Source of the DNA: Davidsoniella eucalypti
Lineage: Eukaryota > Ascomycota > Sordariomycetes > Microascales > Ceratocystidaceae
Direction: 5' to 3'
Length of the DNA: 64,000 bases
Assembly: GCA_004009845.1 (NCBI GenBank)
Contig: RMBW01000107.1
Span: forward strand, 41,500-105,499
Shown: positions 45,713 through 57,819 of the stretch, piece after piece
How positions within the stretch are numbered: the first letter of the stretch is position 1
Layout of the letters: every line of letters begins with the position of its first letter
The notes under the pieces: generated by a model
The model's input: only the letters and a program-made list of their open reading frames with translations
What the model was told of the DNA's origin: nothing
Databases searched by the model: none
Translations under genes and position numbers: made by a program

Positions 45713-46492
45713 ATGGTCCGCTTGACGTATCTTCTGGCCATCGCCGGCTACACCGCCTCGGCCTTTCCTCATGACTTCACGGCCCTCTTAAGTCTCTCGT
45801 CTCGTGATTCGACACCAAGCACTAATGGCTCTTGCGGCGCCGATGCCGGTGGCTTTACCTGCTCAGACAGCGACTACGGCGAATGCTGCTCATACCAAAA
45901 CTACTGCGGAGCCACGTCTGCATACTGTGGCTCGGGATGCCAGTCTGATTATGGCTCTTGCTCGGGCCTGAATACCAGCTCCGACGGAACCTGTGGAGAG
46001 AGGAACGGCGGGAATGTCACTTGTCTCGACAGCATCTATGGTGACTGTTGCTCAGGCTCGGGATTCTGCGGCGGAAACTCGACATATTGTTCGACTGGGT
46101 GCCAAAGTGACTATGGTGACTGCGACGATGCCGAGACTACCTCGTCAACAACTTCATCGGCCTCGGAAACTTCATCGTCTTCCACCCATGAGGCATCATC
46201 AACATCCTCTCATGAATCGGAATCGGAATCGGAATCGGGAGGCCACAGCCGGATAACCACAGCGGATATCGTCGGAATAACCATTGGCTCGGTTGCGGGC
46301 GCTGTCATCTTGATTGTCATGGTGTACTGTATCGCGAACAAAAAGGTCTCTACGACTATGGCTAAAGCCAAAGCTTTAATTGCTGCCGGGAAGACCAAAA
46401 ACCCCGGTCCTCCTGTTGGGAAGAACATCGATAGAGTTGCTCCAGAACTGCATGGAGACGGAGAGAATGGAAGTAATGAGTTGCCGGCATGA
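45713..46492 (+). CDS. Membrane-anchored protein with two CBM18 (hevein-type) chitin-binding domains
   Basis: A 259-aa single-exon protein, probably at the plasma membrane with its chitin-binding part in the wall. A signal peptide covers about residues 1-17 (MVRLTYLLAIAGYTASA). Two eight-cysteine CBM18 modules follow, at about 40-84 (CGADAGGFTCSDSDYGECCS...YCGATSAYCGSGCQ) and 93-140 (CGERNGGNVTCLDSIYGDCC...FCGGNSTYCSTGCQ). Then come a Ser/Thr-rich stalk with an (SE)n run and one transmembrane helix at about 187-208 (VGITIGSVAGAVILIVMVYC). A ~50-residue basic cytosolic tail ends the protein. The layout resembles wall-sensing or chitin-tethering proteins, and no catalytic domain is present. The gene converges on the WSC-domain gene 350 bp away. 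Confidence 0.85.
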   Translation: MVRLTYLLAIAGYTASAFPHDFTALLSLSSRDSTPSTNGSCGADAGGFTCSDSDYGECCSYQNYCGATSAYCGSGCQSDYGSCSGLNTSSDGTCGERNGGNVTCLDSIYGDCCSGSGFCGGNSTYCSTGCQSDYGDCDDAETTSSTTSSASETSSSSTHEASSTSSHESESESESGGHSRITTADIVGITIGSVAGAVILIVMVYCIANKKVSTTMAKAKALIAAGKTKNPGPPVGKNIDRVAPELHGDGENGSNELPA

Positions 46493-46845
46493 TAGACAGG
46501 GTGGAAAGTTGCATATGAGCTGCCTCGCCACATGGGCATAATCATCAACATAATAAGACGGATTGGGTTATGGGCCTTATAAGGCTCCAATCTTAATACA
46601 GCAATCGCTTGCTCTTGATTAATTTGTAACAATACAGTGTACAATAACTTCTTCCACATTAATGCGTGATACCTGATGATCACTACCTTCAACATCTTGC
46701 AAACTAAAGAACGAAAACAATGACTAAATAATCAAACTAACACGAACATAAAGCATCCACAACAATTCGAAAATTCAACACATGTCCTGGATTTGTCCTA
46801 CTTTGCAACATACTTTCTGCACACAATCTCTCCGTAACGCCCTCA
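46493..46845. other. Short interval between convergent wall-protein genes
   Basis: 353 bp of AT-rich 3' flanking DNA between the CBM18 and WSC genes. No gene was seen. Confidence 0.5.
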
Positions 46846-47764
46846 TCACTGCAGGATGATGCTGAGGGCAATTCCTAGAGCAACCAAAAGACTAGTCTTG
46901 AGGCTTCTCGTATGGCCGGCACTGGCCAGGGATTTCTCCGGTGCTGCCGTGGTTGTAGCTACATATGTAGACTGTGAAATGCTTGTGTAAGACCCGGGAA
47001 TCACAGTGTGACCAGTGCTCGTAAAGGTGACTGTTGTGTACGGCTCACTGGCTCCACTCAGAGTAGTTGTCCACGTCGACGCTGCCGTGCTGGTTTGAGC
47101 CGTGTAGGTATATGTACCCAAAGTCGTAGTGACTGTCGTGAGAGACCACGAACTCGTCAGAGTGGCTGTGCCCCAGCTCCCGCTGGAGCCCGGCGAACAC
47201 TCTCCGCCACTCCAGGTGCTGCCGGCCGGGAAGCTGGTTGAGGTGTATGTGTAGCTGCCGAGAGGGGGAGAGGTTGAATCCGGGTAATGGCTAGCAGTTG
47301 AAGTGGGCGTGGGGTTGGGGTGCTGGATGGTTGCACAGTACAGATTGGCGTAGCGGGCACAGACGGCACCGGCCGAGCCACACCAACCAAGAGAAGGGTC
47401 CCCCTTGCAAGCATTGTTGCAGACTGACTCGTCCTGACGAGTCACTTCGCCAATGTTGTTGTCACAACGACAGGCGCTAGAATATAGGCGTGGTATTAGT
47501 ATGATGTCTACAGTAACTAACTTAAAGAACAGGAATCTCTTACTCTTCGAAGACGCCAACATAGGCATAGCCGCGGCAGATTTGCTCACAGTCTTCCGGT
47601 GTGCGACCACCAGCAGGATGGGGATAAGTCACATCAAAGGTGTCAGGGTCAATCTGTACACAGCCATCATACTTATAGCCGTCAATTGCATACTGGTCCT
47701 GGGCTACGACGATGGCCATGCCGGTAAAGGCAAGGAGTGCGGTGAAGATAGACTTGGGTTGCAT
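46846..47764 (-). CDS. WSC-domain protein, probably GPI-anchored
   Basis: Exons 47544-47764 and 46846-47476 (67-nt intron inside the WSC domain) give 283 aa. A signal peptide covers about residues 1-21. The WSC domain spans about 28-115: YDGCVQIDPDTF, GGRTPEDCEQICRGYAYVGVFEDACRC and ACKGDPSLGWCGSAGAVCARYANLY, with its Cys pairs intact after splicing. A long Ser/Thr/Pro-rich, heavily O-glycosylatable region follows, and a hydrophobic C-terminus (TSLLVALGIALSIILQ) fits a GPI-attachment signal. There is no cytosolic tail, so it is not a Wsc1-type stress sensor; a wall glycan-binding protein is more likely. Confidence 0.85.
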
Positions 47765-50700
47765 CTTGTCTGTCTTAGTACTGGCACTGGAAAAAAAAAG
47801 TGGTTGAGGCAGTCAAGGATGAATGTAAGATGATGTGGGGGACGATGATGGAAAACAGGAGAGACACATCCAATTGATGGACAAGCTCTGGCTTTTATAT
47901 CTGGCATGACAGCTAGTGGAACTTTGCTTCATCGGTCTTGTCATACAGAGAGCGGCGCACGAGACATGAACTGTTGTTCAATGAAACCTCTTCCGAAATA
48001 GCCGACTAGCCACTCGAGTCTATACTAGAGATATCCCCCATATCCCATAGAAGGCTCGATGGTGTGTTTACACATACAGTGAGTGTTCGACTCATGTACA
48101 GACGAGTGTTCGATGGTTGCTAAAGGTGGAAGCAAACACCTAGATCTCGCAACAACAGGAACGAGCTACAGTAGAGCATTAGAGACCAGGGCTACACAGG
48201 AATTTATTTCCTATCCAGGGTCACATATAGTTTCAGACGAGTACACGATACCAGCCGATTCTGTCGTACGGCGCGTCTCGTCTATAGCGTTCCATAAGCA
48301 GAGTAAAGGATGTGTGAGACCAAGCTAGGAACCGCGGGATTTGAGTAGAGAGGAAACGATGATAAGCCAGAGAGGGACGGCCGATACTTCTTCAGTGAAG
48401 AAAACAACAGAGCTTTGATGCTGTGATGGTACCAAGAGATTTCCTGTTCACTAAGCCTTTTAGTCTGTTTTCATGATCTTCAGCTGGTGTAGCCGGCTCC
48501 GGGCTTCATGCAAGTGTCCGGACGTTGTCAAACCCAGCATTATGTTTCTTGCCCCAATTCCACTAGGAACTGCATATCATGCGTGCCTTTTCTGGAGGTT
48601 GGAACGAATTCCTCCATCGCTACTCAAAACGACCATCAGGATCCTAATAGCGCATGTCGTAGGCCTGGAAATATCTTGTGTAGTTTATACTTGCAAACTA
48701 ACCGACGATCGATCTGGGCCTTGGCATGATATCCTCGGCATAGAGACACTGTGCTGGCACGATATTATGTAGTATCGCGGTGTTTTTTTTTTTTACCCAG
48801 GAGAACAGATATGCCTGGAATACACATCTCAATATACAGTCAGGTTATAAATATTGGTATCTATTAGATGTTTACCCAATAGGCGAGTATTCACTACTAG
48901 CATACCACATCTTGGAAGCCTTGATCTAGTGGCGATGCAGCTTTAATAGAAGTGAATGCTTTCAAAAAGGGGCATCTTCTCAGAGCTCTCTTTACATTGA
49001 ATATTCGATCATGTCCAACATAAGCTGCTAGATCTGCCTGCCTCCCGAAACATTGCTTGCTATAGACCGAAAAGATGCAACCTCAAAAGACTACATCACG
49101 TACTGGCACCAAACTGAAACCAAAGGAAAAGGAAGGGCTCTTTTGAATAGCGAGCGGGTTATCACATTAGTCGGCGTGCACCGCATACAAAAACCACAGC
49201 ATCGCATTCCATGAAGATGCACTTCACTCGGTAAGGCTTCGGAATAGAAAAGGCCAACGCATGTTGACTTCGGGTTCGCACATTTCGGACAATGGCCTGT
49301 ATCGGAGGAGACAGGATGATGTTTTCCTCATCATATGAAGAAGTCCCTAGTCTAGAAAGCAATCAGGGGGATGATGGAACTATGTAGTTTGGGGCCATGA
49401 TGATGTTCCACAAACCGGCCAGTAGCGAGCAAGAAATAAACAAATAAATGAAGAAAGATATGACACTTGTCAAAATTTAAGGGAAAATTTCCGTAGCTGT
49501 AGCGTAAGTTTAAATTAAATTTAGGTGAAGCCTAAGAGTGTTTACCGCAGAGTTTTGTATGGGAAACGCGCCCTGAACTTTTCTGTGTTTACGCGTAACC
49601 CTAACCCTATATTTATTTCTGATGGACAAAATATCACGGTTTACTAGTAAAATGATTATGTTACAAGTGGCAGTTACTTGTTGTTTTTTTGTATTTTTCA
49701 TTCAAAATTCAAGACTGAAACATTTATGAACTTATCATACCAGTCTTCTCAATTCTACTTGGTGTCATTCACTGCTATCTTTCATCACGAACATGGGTTG
49801 GCAATGAGATTGTATATAAAGGTGCTGGTATTTCCTACACATTAAGTTTACAAGGCTATTCTTGGCTCCAGCTACCGAATGGGAGTCTACTATACTTTAA
49901 TATAGCGAGATGTTCCACTTTGTAGAAAAAAGATTATTCTTTTATCAGAGTCTCTTGAGAGGCTAATACACAATAACAACAAACTCTATTGACAAGTGAG
50001 GCGACCTCTTAGTGGTGACAAAACCCAGCTTTTCCTTTCCTTCGCAAAGTCACAATCTTGGCACATGAAATTCTGGCCAACAATAACAAAAACTGAGAGC
50101 AAAGCATTGTTGCCTCTGGTTAATAAGACGAAATTATATGAATCCACATCATACATCAAGTGAAAATCGCGGCGTGAGTTGCATTCAAATTGTGCGGTTT
50201 TCGTACATGCCTCCTCGGAAAGGAGACTCAGAAAGAAGACCTAGTGGAAAGTTTTTCCCTAGGCATATGACATATGTCAAAATCTAAGGTGATGTGGAAG
50301 AGATATTTTATATGCTACACAGAGGGATTATGGGAATCCAATCACCAAGATTCCTCTAAAACCGACAAAACAAAAAAAGAAAAGAAAAGATGACGCCGTA
50401 TAACTCCTTTTTGAACTTTTGGATAGGAACACAAATGGGGAAGGGACAAGGCGATTTCTACCGTAATTCTCGATCTGAACACAGCAGAACGACAACTACG
50501 AGATATTATCGGCTTGTGATGCAAGAAAAGTAAAAAAAAAGATCGAGTGAGAAAGGATGGTGAAGGAGTGGCAAGTCTGTGTCCGCCGAGGATCGTGACG
50601 GCAACAACGAAAAATGAAATAGTCCAATTACGAAATATAGGATGCTCTTGGCTGTACACAACATCGTCAAAGGAATGAGGAGGAGGCTATGAGCACTAGT

Positions 50701-50856
50701 TTTGCCAGTGTCAGTATCCAACAGCATATCTCAATCGATAGTACTGAAAGCGTTGGTGGTTAGACTGTATGGATGTTTATCTTGTGACGAACATCTTGAC
50801 TCGATAAACGAGTAGGCTAGACGGATAGTGTCGATCTAGGGATCATCTGGCCCCGT
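47765..50856. other. Intergenic DNA between the WSC gene and RIO1
   Basis: 3.1 kb without a supported gene on either strand. The short open frames near 48.1-48.8 kb and 50.3-50.7 kb lack domains and splice support. Two telomere-like TAACCC units occur near 49597, too few to matter. Confidence 0.5.
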
Positions 50857-52572
50857 TTAAGCCTTCTTTTTACGCGAAGTCGTAGAAACTAGCTTCTTTT
50901 TCATGTGCTTGGGGATCTTCTCCTTGCGTTTCTCACGCTGCGTTTCCTTGACGGCTAGTTTGTGTGCCTATAGTAGAAATGGCGATTAGTTAGCATGTGA
51001 TAGTACCATCATCCCGATGTTAGAGGAATATTATCGTACCTTCTTCTCTTCCTTGTCCTCGTGCTTCTTGCCACGGGGACGGCCCTTTTCAAAGCGGCTA
51101 TCATCATTCGAGCCTTCCTCTCCGGAAAGCTCAGCACCGCCGTCCTCGCTGTCTTCATCTTCTTCCTCTTCCTCGCCGGCAATGACCTTGTCAGCAAGCA
51201 GGTTGCGATACACAAGATCGTCACCCTGGCCTTGGCCAATCTTCATAGCATCCTTCTCGATGTCAACGACCTGTTCTAGAGTTTGGGGAATGTACTGTTG
51301 TCTGAACACAGCATTGGAAACCTCCAGCTCAGCGGCCGCCTTTTCAGAGTCTTCAACAAACGGCTGTTCAGCGTATAGCTTCTGAATATCAGTGTCCATT
51401 CCCTCTAGATCTACGGCGCCCTTGGCTTGAGTGATGAAATCGAATATCACTCTATCGCTCAGGGTGTTAACGCTCTTACGGCGGAAGAAGTCGCCAACGT
51501 TCTTGATATCCATACGAAGGAACTCGAGAGAGTGCGGGTGGTCGGGCTCGACACTCTGAGAAACATCGATGATGTATAGCTTGTTCTTGAAGTAAAGAAT
51601 GTTGTATTCGGACAAATCAGCGTGAACCAGACGGCAGACCTGGTACATGATGCGCATCAGAGCTAGTAGCTGTTGGTACATAGCCTGCCAAGTTTCTTCG
51701 GTATCGATAGGCGCATCACGAAGACGTGGGTAAGCCCAGCCCTTCTTGTCACCGAGGAAAGACATGACCAGTACGTTGTTCTTCAGGGCGATCGGCTCTG
51801 GCGAGGGAATGCCGGCGGCATAGATGCGCTTCAGGTTGCGGAACTCCTTCTCAGCCCATAGCTTAACCATCTTGTGCGAGTTGCTCTTATCGGCGCCCTT
51901 GGAGAACCGGTGCTCGCCGGAGATGTAGCGTTCGCGGTCCTTGAACACCAAGATGCTAGTCTTGTAAATTTTGACGGCTTTGTGCACCGGACGGGCATCC
52001 TCACCCTCGGGGATCAGAATAGCGTCATAGACATTGGCTTCCTTGCCGGTACTCACAGCACCGTGGACTTCATTGAAGATACCGCGTTCGATCATCTTGA
52101 ACAGAATCATTCGCGTGCGCTGATCCATGACGAGTTCCGAAGTGGCACGATCACTCTTGTCCTTGGTCTTCAGATCACGGCTCGAAGGGCCCTCACTACC
52201 GATCTTGAGCTTGCTGGCATGGTGAGACAGAGAGCTGATTTGGTCGTCTACACGGGCCTTGGTGTTCACGGAGGGCTTAGAGGCAGCACCGGCTGTTTGC
52301 GGGTTACGGCGAGCAGAGTTAGCGTTCGGGTTGCCGGTCCATTCGATATCAGAGAGTTCGTCGTCATCGTCGTATTCTTCGTAGGTTTCTTCGGTGGTTT
52401 CTTCGGTGGCTTCTTCGGCAGTCGGTGGCTCAGGCTTGACTTCAGAGAGACTGGCAGTAGTGGTTATCACGGTGGGAGATTTAGTAGAGGCAGATGGTCC
52501 GGTGGTAGATTCTACAGCAGACTCAGCAACAGAGACATCGGGAGCCTCGCTAGAAGTGGCAGTCGATGTCAT
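50857..52572 (-). CDS. RIO1: Atypical serine kinase Rio1 (40S ribosome maturation)
   Basis: RIO-family kinase/ATPase needed for late 40S subunit maturation. Exons 51040-52572 and 50857-50967 (72-nt intron) give 547 aa. I placed the start at 52572 (MTSTATSSEAPDV); the open frame extends further upstream but reads as non-protein there. Residues 1-140 are acidic and disordered. The flexible P-loop STGKEA is at 174-179, preceded by MDQRTRMILFKMIERGIFNEVHG. The catalytic loop HADLSEYN has D319, and the metal-binding IDVSQ has D336. After the kinase come an acidic stretch (EEEEEDEDSEDGGAE) and a Lys-rich tail completed by exon 2 (AHKLAVKETQREKRKEKIPK), as in yeast Rio1. The opposite strand carries a 256-codon shadow frame that I discount. 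Confidence 0.95.
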
Positions 52573-53316
52573 ACTGAAGAGATACTTGGGAGCAAAGAAC
52601 TCGAGCGTGCAAAAATGTCGGAAATATTGCGCAAAACCTGTTGAGAAAAGATGAACAAACGTTCGAAATTGGAGGAACGCAAGATTGAGCCCAAACATTG
52701 AGATTGAGTCGAAGTGTATGTAAAAAAAATTCAAAAAACCTTAGGCAAACTAATTGTTGTAGCTGCACTACAAAATAGTGTATAATAAAGTTTTTGCATA
52801 GGAAAACTCTTGCTTTGGATCATGTGAACCCTTATTGGCAACCGAGGGGTAGAAAGTCTGATTTTGGAGGGGTAGATGGAAAACGTTTATCGATAGCTAG
52901 TCATAAGGGTCTTTTAAGCGTATATTAAGGGTTTAGAAGCAGCATTAGTTCTCTGGAAAGTTAATTGTGAGTTAGCAAATGTTGTTTTTCACTAGTCACA
53001 TAATTGCCTATATTTTTGTGATTATCAAATTGATATGGTTCAGCTTGCCTTGACGATAGTGACCTGCATAATATACAAATATATAGTTAGTACAGTTGTA
53101 GTCCTAAGATCTTGAATCTGCAGTGAAGTCTACGCACTGTCTGTATTTTATCACATATCGGAAATTCGCACTGTAGCCCCGCCTTCCAAGCTTCGACCCT
53201 TGTTAGGCTTACGATCGTTCTGTTTAGCTTGAATAATGCTGAGACGCTTTACTTCGTCTCTTTTTCAAGCTTCATCCAGACAATTTTATCATAGTGGGTG
53301 ATATATTTTGCCTATC
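52573..53316. promoter_or_regulatory. Divergent intergenic region between RIO1 and twinfilin
   Basis: 744 bp separating two genes transcribed outward. AT-rich, with no coding potential and no specific factor site that I can defend. Confidence 0.45.
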
Positions 53317-54466
53317 ATGCAGTCTGGAATCTCCGGTAAGTACTAACCCATCATTTTCCACTAATAAATTATCACCACTTGTCGGCTTGGTCTCTAACTG
53401 TTGTCTGGTTATAGCTTCCCAGGAGCTGGTCTCCAAGTTCAAGGAGCTCCAGAGCTCTGAATCTCTCTTTGGTATGATCGTGAATATCACTGGTGAGAAG
53501 CTCGAGGCTGCGCAACTACTCCCCCGAACTTCACCGGTCTTTGTCGATAACTTAACTGGGCTTGCGCCTCATCTTTCCGATAACGAGGCGGTATATGTGC
53601 TCCTCAAGCGTTTCGATAGCGCGCCTCACTTTCTGGCCATTACCTTCGTCCCCGACCTAGCCAAGGTGCGCCAGAAGACCCTGATCGCGTCAACTCGTCT
53701 CACACTGGTTCGCGAGCTCGGTTCGGAGCATTTCCGCGATAATATCTTTGCCAATGCCAAGGAAGAACTCACGGCGGCTGGCTTCGCAAAGCAGGATGCC
53801 CATGCGGCGCTGGATGCGCCCCTAACTGAAGAGGAGCAGAGTCTTCAGGCCGTCAAGCGCGCTGAACAGGAAGCCGGCAGAGGCACTGGTCCTCGCGAGA
53901 TCCATCTCAGTAAGAGCCTAGCTATGCCTCTTGATAAAGAAGCATTGGACGCACTCAAAAATCTGGGTAGCGGCACCTTGAATCTCGTCTCATTGGTAAG
54001 AAGCATATGCCCCATCCCGATGTACTTTTCACCATCAATCATATGCTAACCTTCTCCTTCCCCATAGAAAATCAACTCCCAGACTGAAAGTGTCGAGCTT
54101 GACGCTGCTCCATCTCTGGCCCCTGCCTCTATTGGCGCTCTTGTCGATTCCATCTCCACAGTCGAGCCTCGGTTCACTTTCTACCGCTTCACACACGCCC
54201 ATGGTGGCGAGGCACAGAGCCCTATGCTGTTCTTCTATACATGCCCCTCCACCACTGGCACGCGCGCTATCAAGGCGCGCATGCTTTACCCGCTGATGAA
54301 GCGCGCAGTTCTTGATGCTGCAGCGAACGAGGCTAACGTCGAGGTGGCCAAGAAGTTTGAGGTGGATGAGCCCACTGAGATTACAGAAGCTGGTGTGCTA
54401 GCAGATTTGCATCCCAAGGCTCAGATACGCACAGCTTTCAGTCGTCCTAAGCGCCCCGGTCGATAA
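53317..54466 (+). CDS. TWF1: Twinfilin, actin monomer-binding protein
   Basis: Binds and sequesters actin monomers through two ADF-homology domains. Exons 53317-53335, 53415-53995 and 54068-54466 (introns 79 and 72 nt) give 332 aa, the usual twinfilin length. The tiny first exon encodes MQSGIS and joins to ASQELVSKFKELQSSESLFG, which matches the family N-terminus and settles the start. The first ADF-H domain runs about 1-140. A linker with SLQAVKRAEQEAGRGTGPREIH and the second ADF-H domain (FTFYRFTHAHGG, MLFFYTCPSTTGTRAIKARMLY) follow. The basic tail FSRPKRPGR corresponds to the capping-protein/PIP2-binding end of the family. Confidence 0.92.
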
Positions 54467-54809
54467 ACGATGACCCTACTTATTACGCTCGCTTTAAAGA
54501 GGTGTGTTTTTACTATGAGATGAAGGGTTTGATATCAGAACATGGATGCCTACACGTGAACTTCGAATGGCTCCCCATTATAAAGATTTCAGTGCAAACT
54601 CACCATTCACTATAGTATATCGGTGAACATGTTAACTTAACATACTTGTACTATATATATACCGCGAAAATAGAGCCCAGACAATATTCCACATATCCGT
54701 GTAAAACAGAACGAAGCAAGCCGATGCCAAAACTAGAAAGCCAACCCATCTTGTCTCAAATATCCTATTTCTCCATCTGTAATGACTTCTTCCCCTTTCT
54801 CGATATGAT
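54467..54809. other. Interval between twinfilin and SFC1 3' ends
   Basis: 343 bp between convergent genes. The sequence shows no gene; short open frames here are 3'-UTR shadows. Confidence 0.5.
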
Positions 54810-56044
54810 TCAATCGTCATAAGCGAGTCTGGATTGAGGCTGGGGAACTGACCGCTCAATCTTCTCACGTAAGAACTCATAAACAGTAAAAGTCACGGCC
54901 TGGCCTGGCGCAACACGCATGATTCTGGGTGTAATTCCCTTGTAAAAAGCATGCATGCCTTCTTGTCTATCAAAAACGAGGGTTAGTTAGTTAGGGTTCT
55001 TATGTATGTATCTTGCGGATGACGTCATTGGGACTTAGCCTCCGTTGACCCGAGATGGAGACGAGACGAGACGAGACGGCTTTGATGAGGCAACCTGGAA
55101 ATACATACTTGAACATGTCTTTGGCAATGGCCGTGATACGTTGCCACGCACCAATTCCAGGCTCTGCCGGCGTCTTCTGTAGGCGTGTCTTGATAGTATC
55201 GATAGGCGCATTACTCAACGGGCCCATTGCACCGCTGACCAAGCCAATCAACGTTGTCTGCCAACTCGGCAGTTTCGAGTTCTGTACCTCTGGCTGCCAG
55301 CGAAGCAGCGTATCTTTAAAGGCGGAGTAAGCGGTGAAGTTGACGGCCTGGTTACTTCCCTGGCGCAAGGCAGTCAGCGAGACGCCGCGGTATAGTGCGC
55401 CGAAGCCTTCTTCGCGCACAACGGTGTAGAGCGCATGGGCGGCGTTTCGGTACTTTGGGATGTCTAATGGATCGGCCATGCTGTGGTGTTGGGCTTGAAG
55501 ACGGATCTTGATGACTTCCATGGGTGTCACGACGGCAACGGCTTCTGTGACACCGGCGGCTAGACCGGCGATGAAGGTGGAGCTGGAAGAGGCTTGGTCG
55601 GTTTTGGGGTCGGATAGATAGCTTTTGTAGGCTTCGAATGACGTGAAGCGGATGGCCATCTTGGGAACTATGCCGGTCATGACAGCACCAAGACCTTTGT
55701 AAAGCGCGAGGGGGGTTTCTTTTTTGATGATCTCGGCGCCGGTGCGGACGAAGCCCCGCGCAGGCTTTCCGGGAACTCGGCCACGTCGTGAAAGTTGCAT
55801 GCGTACTTTGATTGTGTCTGTAGAGTAAAGATTGGTTGATCACGGTTAGCTTACTGGTATTAGATACGGAATGGGTGATGAGTACTTACCAAGAGGGTGG
55901 CAGGCCAGTGCCTCCATCATTCCAGCACCTCCACCAGCTAGAGGACTGTTAGCCATTCATTCTTTGACTCTATATGATAGCCAGTAGATGTGTCGTACCA
56001 ATCAAGTTCGTCACGGGTGACGCCTTCTTTCTTTGTTGCGTCAT
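54810..56044 (-). CDS. SFC1: Mitochondrial succinate/fumarate carrier (Sfc1/Acr1)
   Basis: Inner-membrane antiporter exchanging cytosolic succinate for mitochondrial fumarate, needed for growth on C2 compounds. Four exons (55999-56044, 55890-55937, 55109-55817, 54810-54966; introns 61, 72 and 142 nt) give 319 aa, the normal carrier length. The N-terminus MTQQRKKASPVTNLI is typical of Acr1 orthologues. Three carrier signatures are present: HPLDTIKVRMQ, TPMEVIKIRLQ and APIDTIKTRLQ. The repeat-2 region VKIRLQAQHHSMADPLDIPK and the last exon KQEGMHAFYKGITPRIMRVA, with GQAVTFTVYEF, complete the third repeat. Specificity is assigned from overall resemblance, not from a single diagnostic residue. 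Confidence 0.92.
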
Positions 56045-57819
56045 GTCGAAAGTAGGTTGTGTGTGGAGATGTTAATTAGATTGCAGTAAAGATTTGGCGG
56101 CAAAGCTAATATTGCAACGTCTTGTGTCGCTATATTCACAATGGATGGGTTGTGCTATGATGATAACTATATGTGACGAGTTGGTGCGAGATGCGTGGTA
56201 AACTGATAAATGTCGTCCTTTATGTTTTCCGAGTCCTTAGTGTAGAGTACTCGTGATATAAACAAAGCGGAGTCCAGATGGAGATACGGTATTGTATATG
56301 ATGAATACAAAGAAACACTAGGTAAAAAGCTATATAGCAGAACAAAAGAGACAGACTATAAGATCAAAGCAGAAAGTTCAGTTAGGAATGAGCATGTGGG
56401 CAACCATCTAGTACCAGAAGAGGTAGAAACACAGAACTATTTAAAGACAAGTTATACTTCCGTATCAGCGACGAAGGCATTGACCCTTTGCGGCAACTTA
56501 TATAAACCTGGGCTGGGATCATGTGCAACCGGCTAGTTAATTTCCTAAGAGCCGAGAGCGACTAACTAGTATCTAACCTAAGTATACAAACTGTTTGTAT
56601 CTGTGTATTATGTAGGAGCCATGAGTCAAGCAAGCCCTTCAATAAAGTGACGATTCGCAGTATGTCTTTATTTTCTCGGGGCAGAGTGTCTTCTTAGAGA
56701 CGGACCCTGGCGCCCTTTTTGGGCTTCATTTTTCTTCTTCAGCTTTCTAGACAGGATGTCTGTATAAGCTCACTAATATCCCATGCATAACTTGAAGACC
56801 GCTTGACGTGTGGCTCCTGATTAGTACACAATACAAACAACTTTAGCAGCTTGTGATTAGACTTTTTACCGGCGGTGAAAAAAGAAGAAAAAAAAAAAAG
56901 GAAACGTAAAGTACAGAGATACTTGCTACAAGAGCGAGCTAATGTGGCAAATACTCGAGTTACTTACTCCTCAAGTCGAAAAGACACCGATATCTCATTC
57001 TCTCTATTCTTAGGCTGTATCCGCGGCTACCAGGCTATATCAGAGTACCACGAGACTTGTTCCCATGACAGATCGCAAGCAAAGGGGTATAGGCTAATTT
57101 GGGTTCTATAATTTCTCTCTCGAGCTATTTCATGTACTTTGTATCAAATTTAGTCATTCTCCCTGCCTTTTTCTGTTTTGGGAGCTCAAGCCGGGCGACA
57201 GGAGGTCTAGCTTCGCGTAACCCTTACTCTATATATAACCCTCAAGTACTGTGCGTCACAAGTCATGTACAAACTCAATGTCTTCATTCTCATGCTGATT
57301 TCAGATTTATGCACTGAAAAACAAACCAAGGACCGTCCCAAGAACCGTCTTAGTCCCGGTGTCCCGATCCTTTTCTCCAGGAAATCCCTCCCTCCATTCC
57401 CTAGGCCAAGCACCAAAAAGCCCAGCAGGGATAAATCGACTAGCTCTGTCTGGGGCATGTTGCACTGGATGAAAGCAAAAGCCGCCACAGCCATTCCGGT
57501 AAGAAACCAAACCATGTAGGTCGTCTTGTCATATGCAAGGCCTCGGCTGCTTTTGATAGTATAAAACAAGATGCGAAAGAATAATATCAGATGTATTGAT
57601 CTACATGTGTAAGTAAGTGCTAGTATCGGAGCCCCGAGCTTATCCCGACCCGCTGTGCCATTAACTCTATCTGCAGATTGGTCCCCTTCGTTAAGCCGAG
57701 GCCGCCACCCGAAGTAAATCTTCTTTGGTTAATGCCGAAAATGACACCAGCTAGTTCCGACATTGACCAAGGAAATTGTTCGCATTATTTAACAGTAGTC
57801 AATTACGCCTTGCTTTAGC
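56045..57819. other. Intergenic DNA between SFC1 and the first paralogue gene
   Basis: 1.8 kb. Overlapping open frames on both strands at 57207-57569 look mildly protein-like; the minus-strand frame contains two hydrophobic stretches. None has a recognisable domain or clear exon partner, so no gene is called. The remainder is AT-rich. Confidence 0.4.

Noticed and set aside
49590..49612. Telomere-like TAACCCTAACCCTA
   Set aside because: Only about two units inside ordinary intergenic DNA; consistent with chance.
51874..52644. 256-codon plus-strand open frame
   Set aside because: It is antisense to RIO1, whose kinase motifs on the minus strand are unambiguous.
57207..57569. 120-codon minus-strand open frame with two hydrophobic stretches
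   Set aside because: Overlaps another open frame on the plus strand; no domain, no convincing exon partner.
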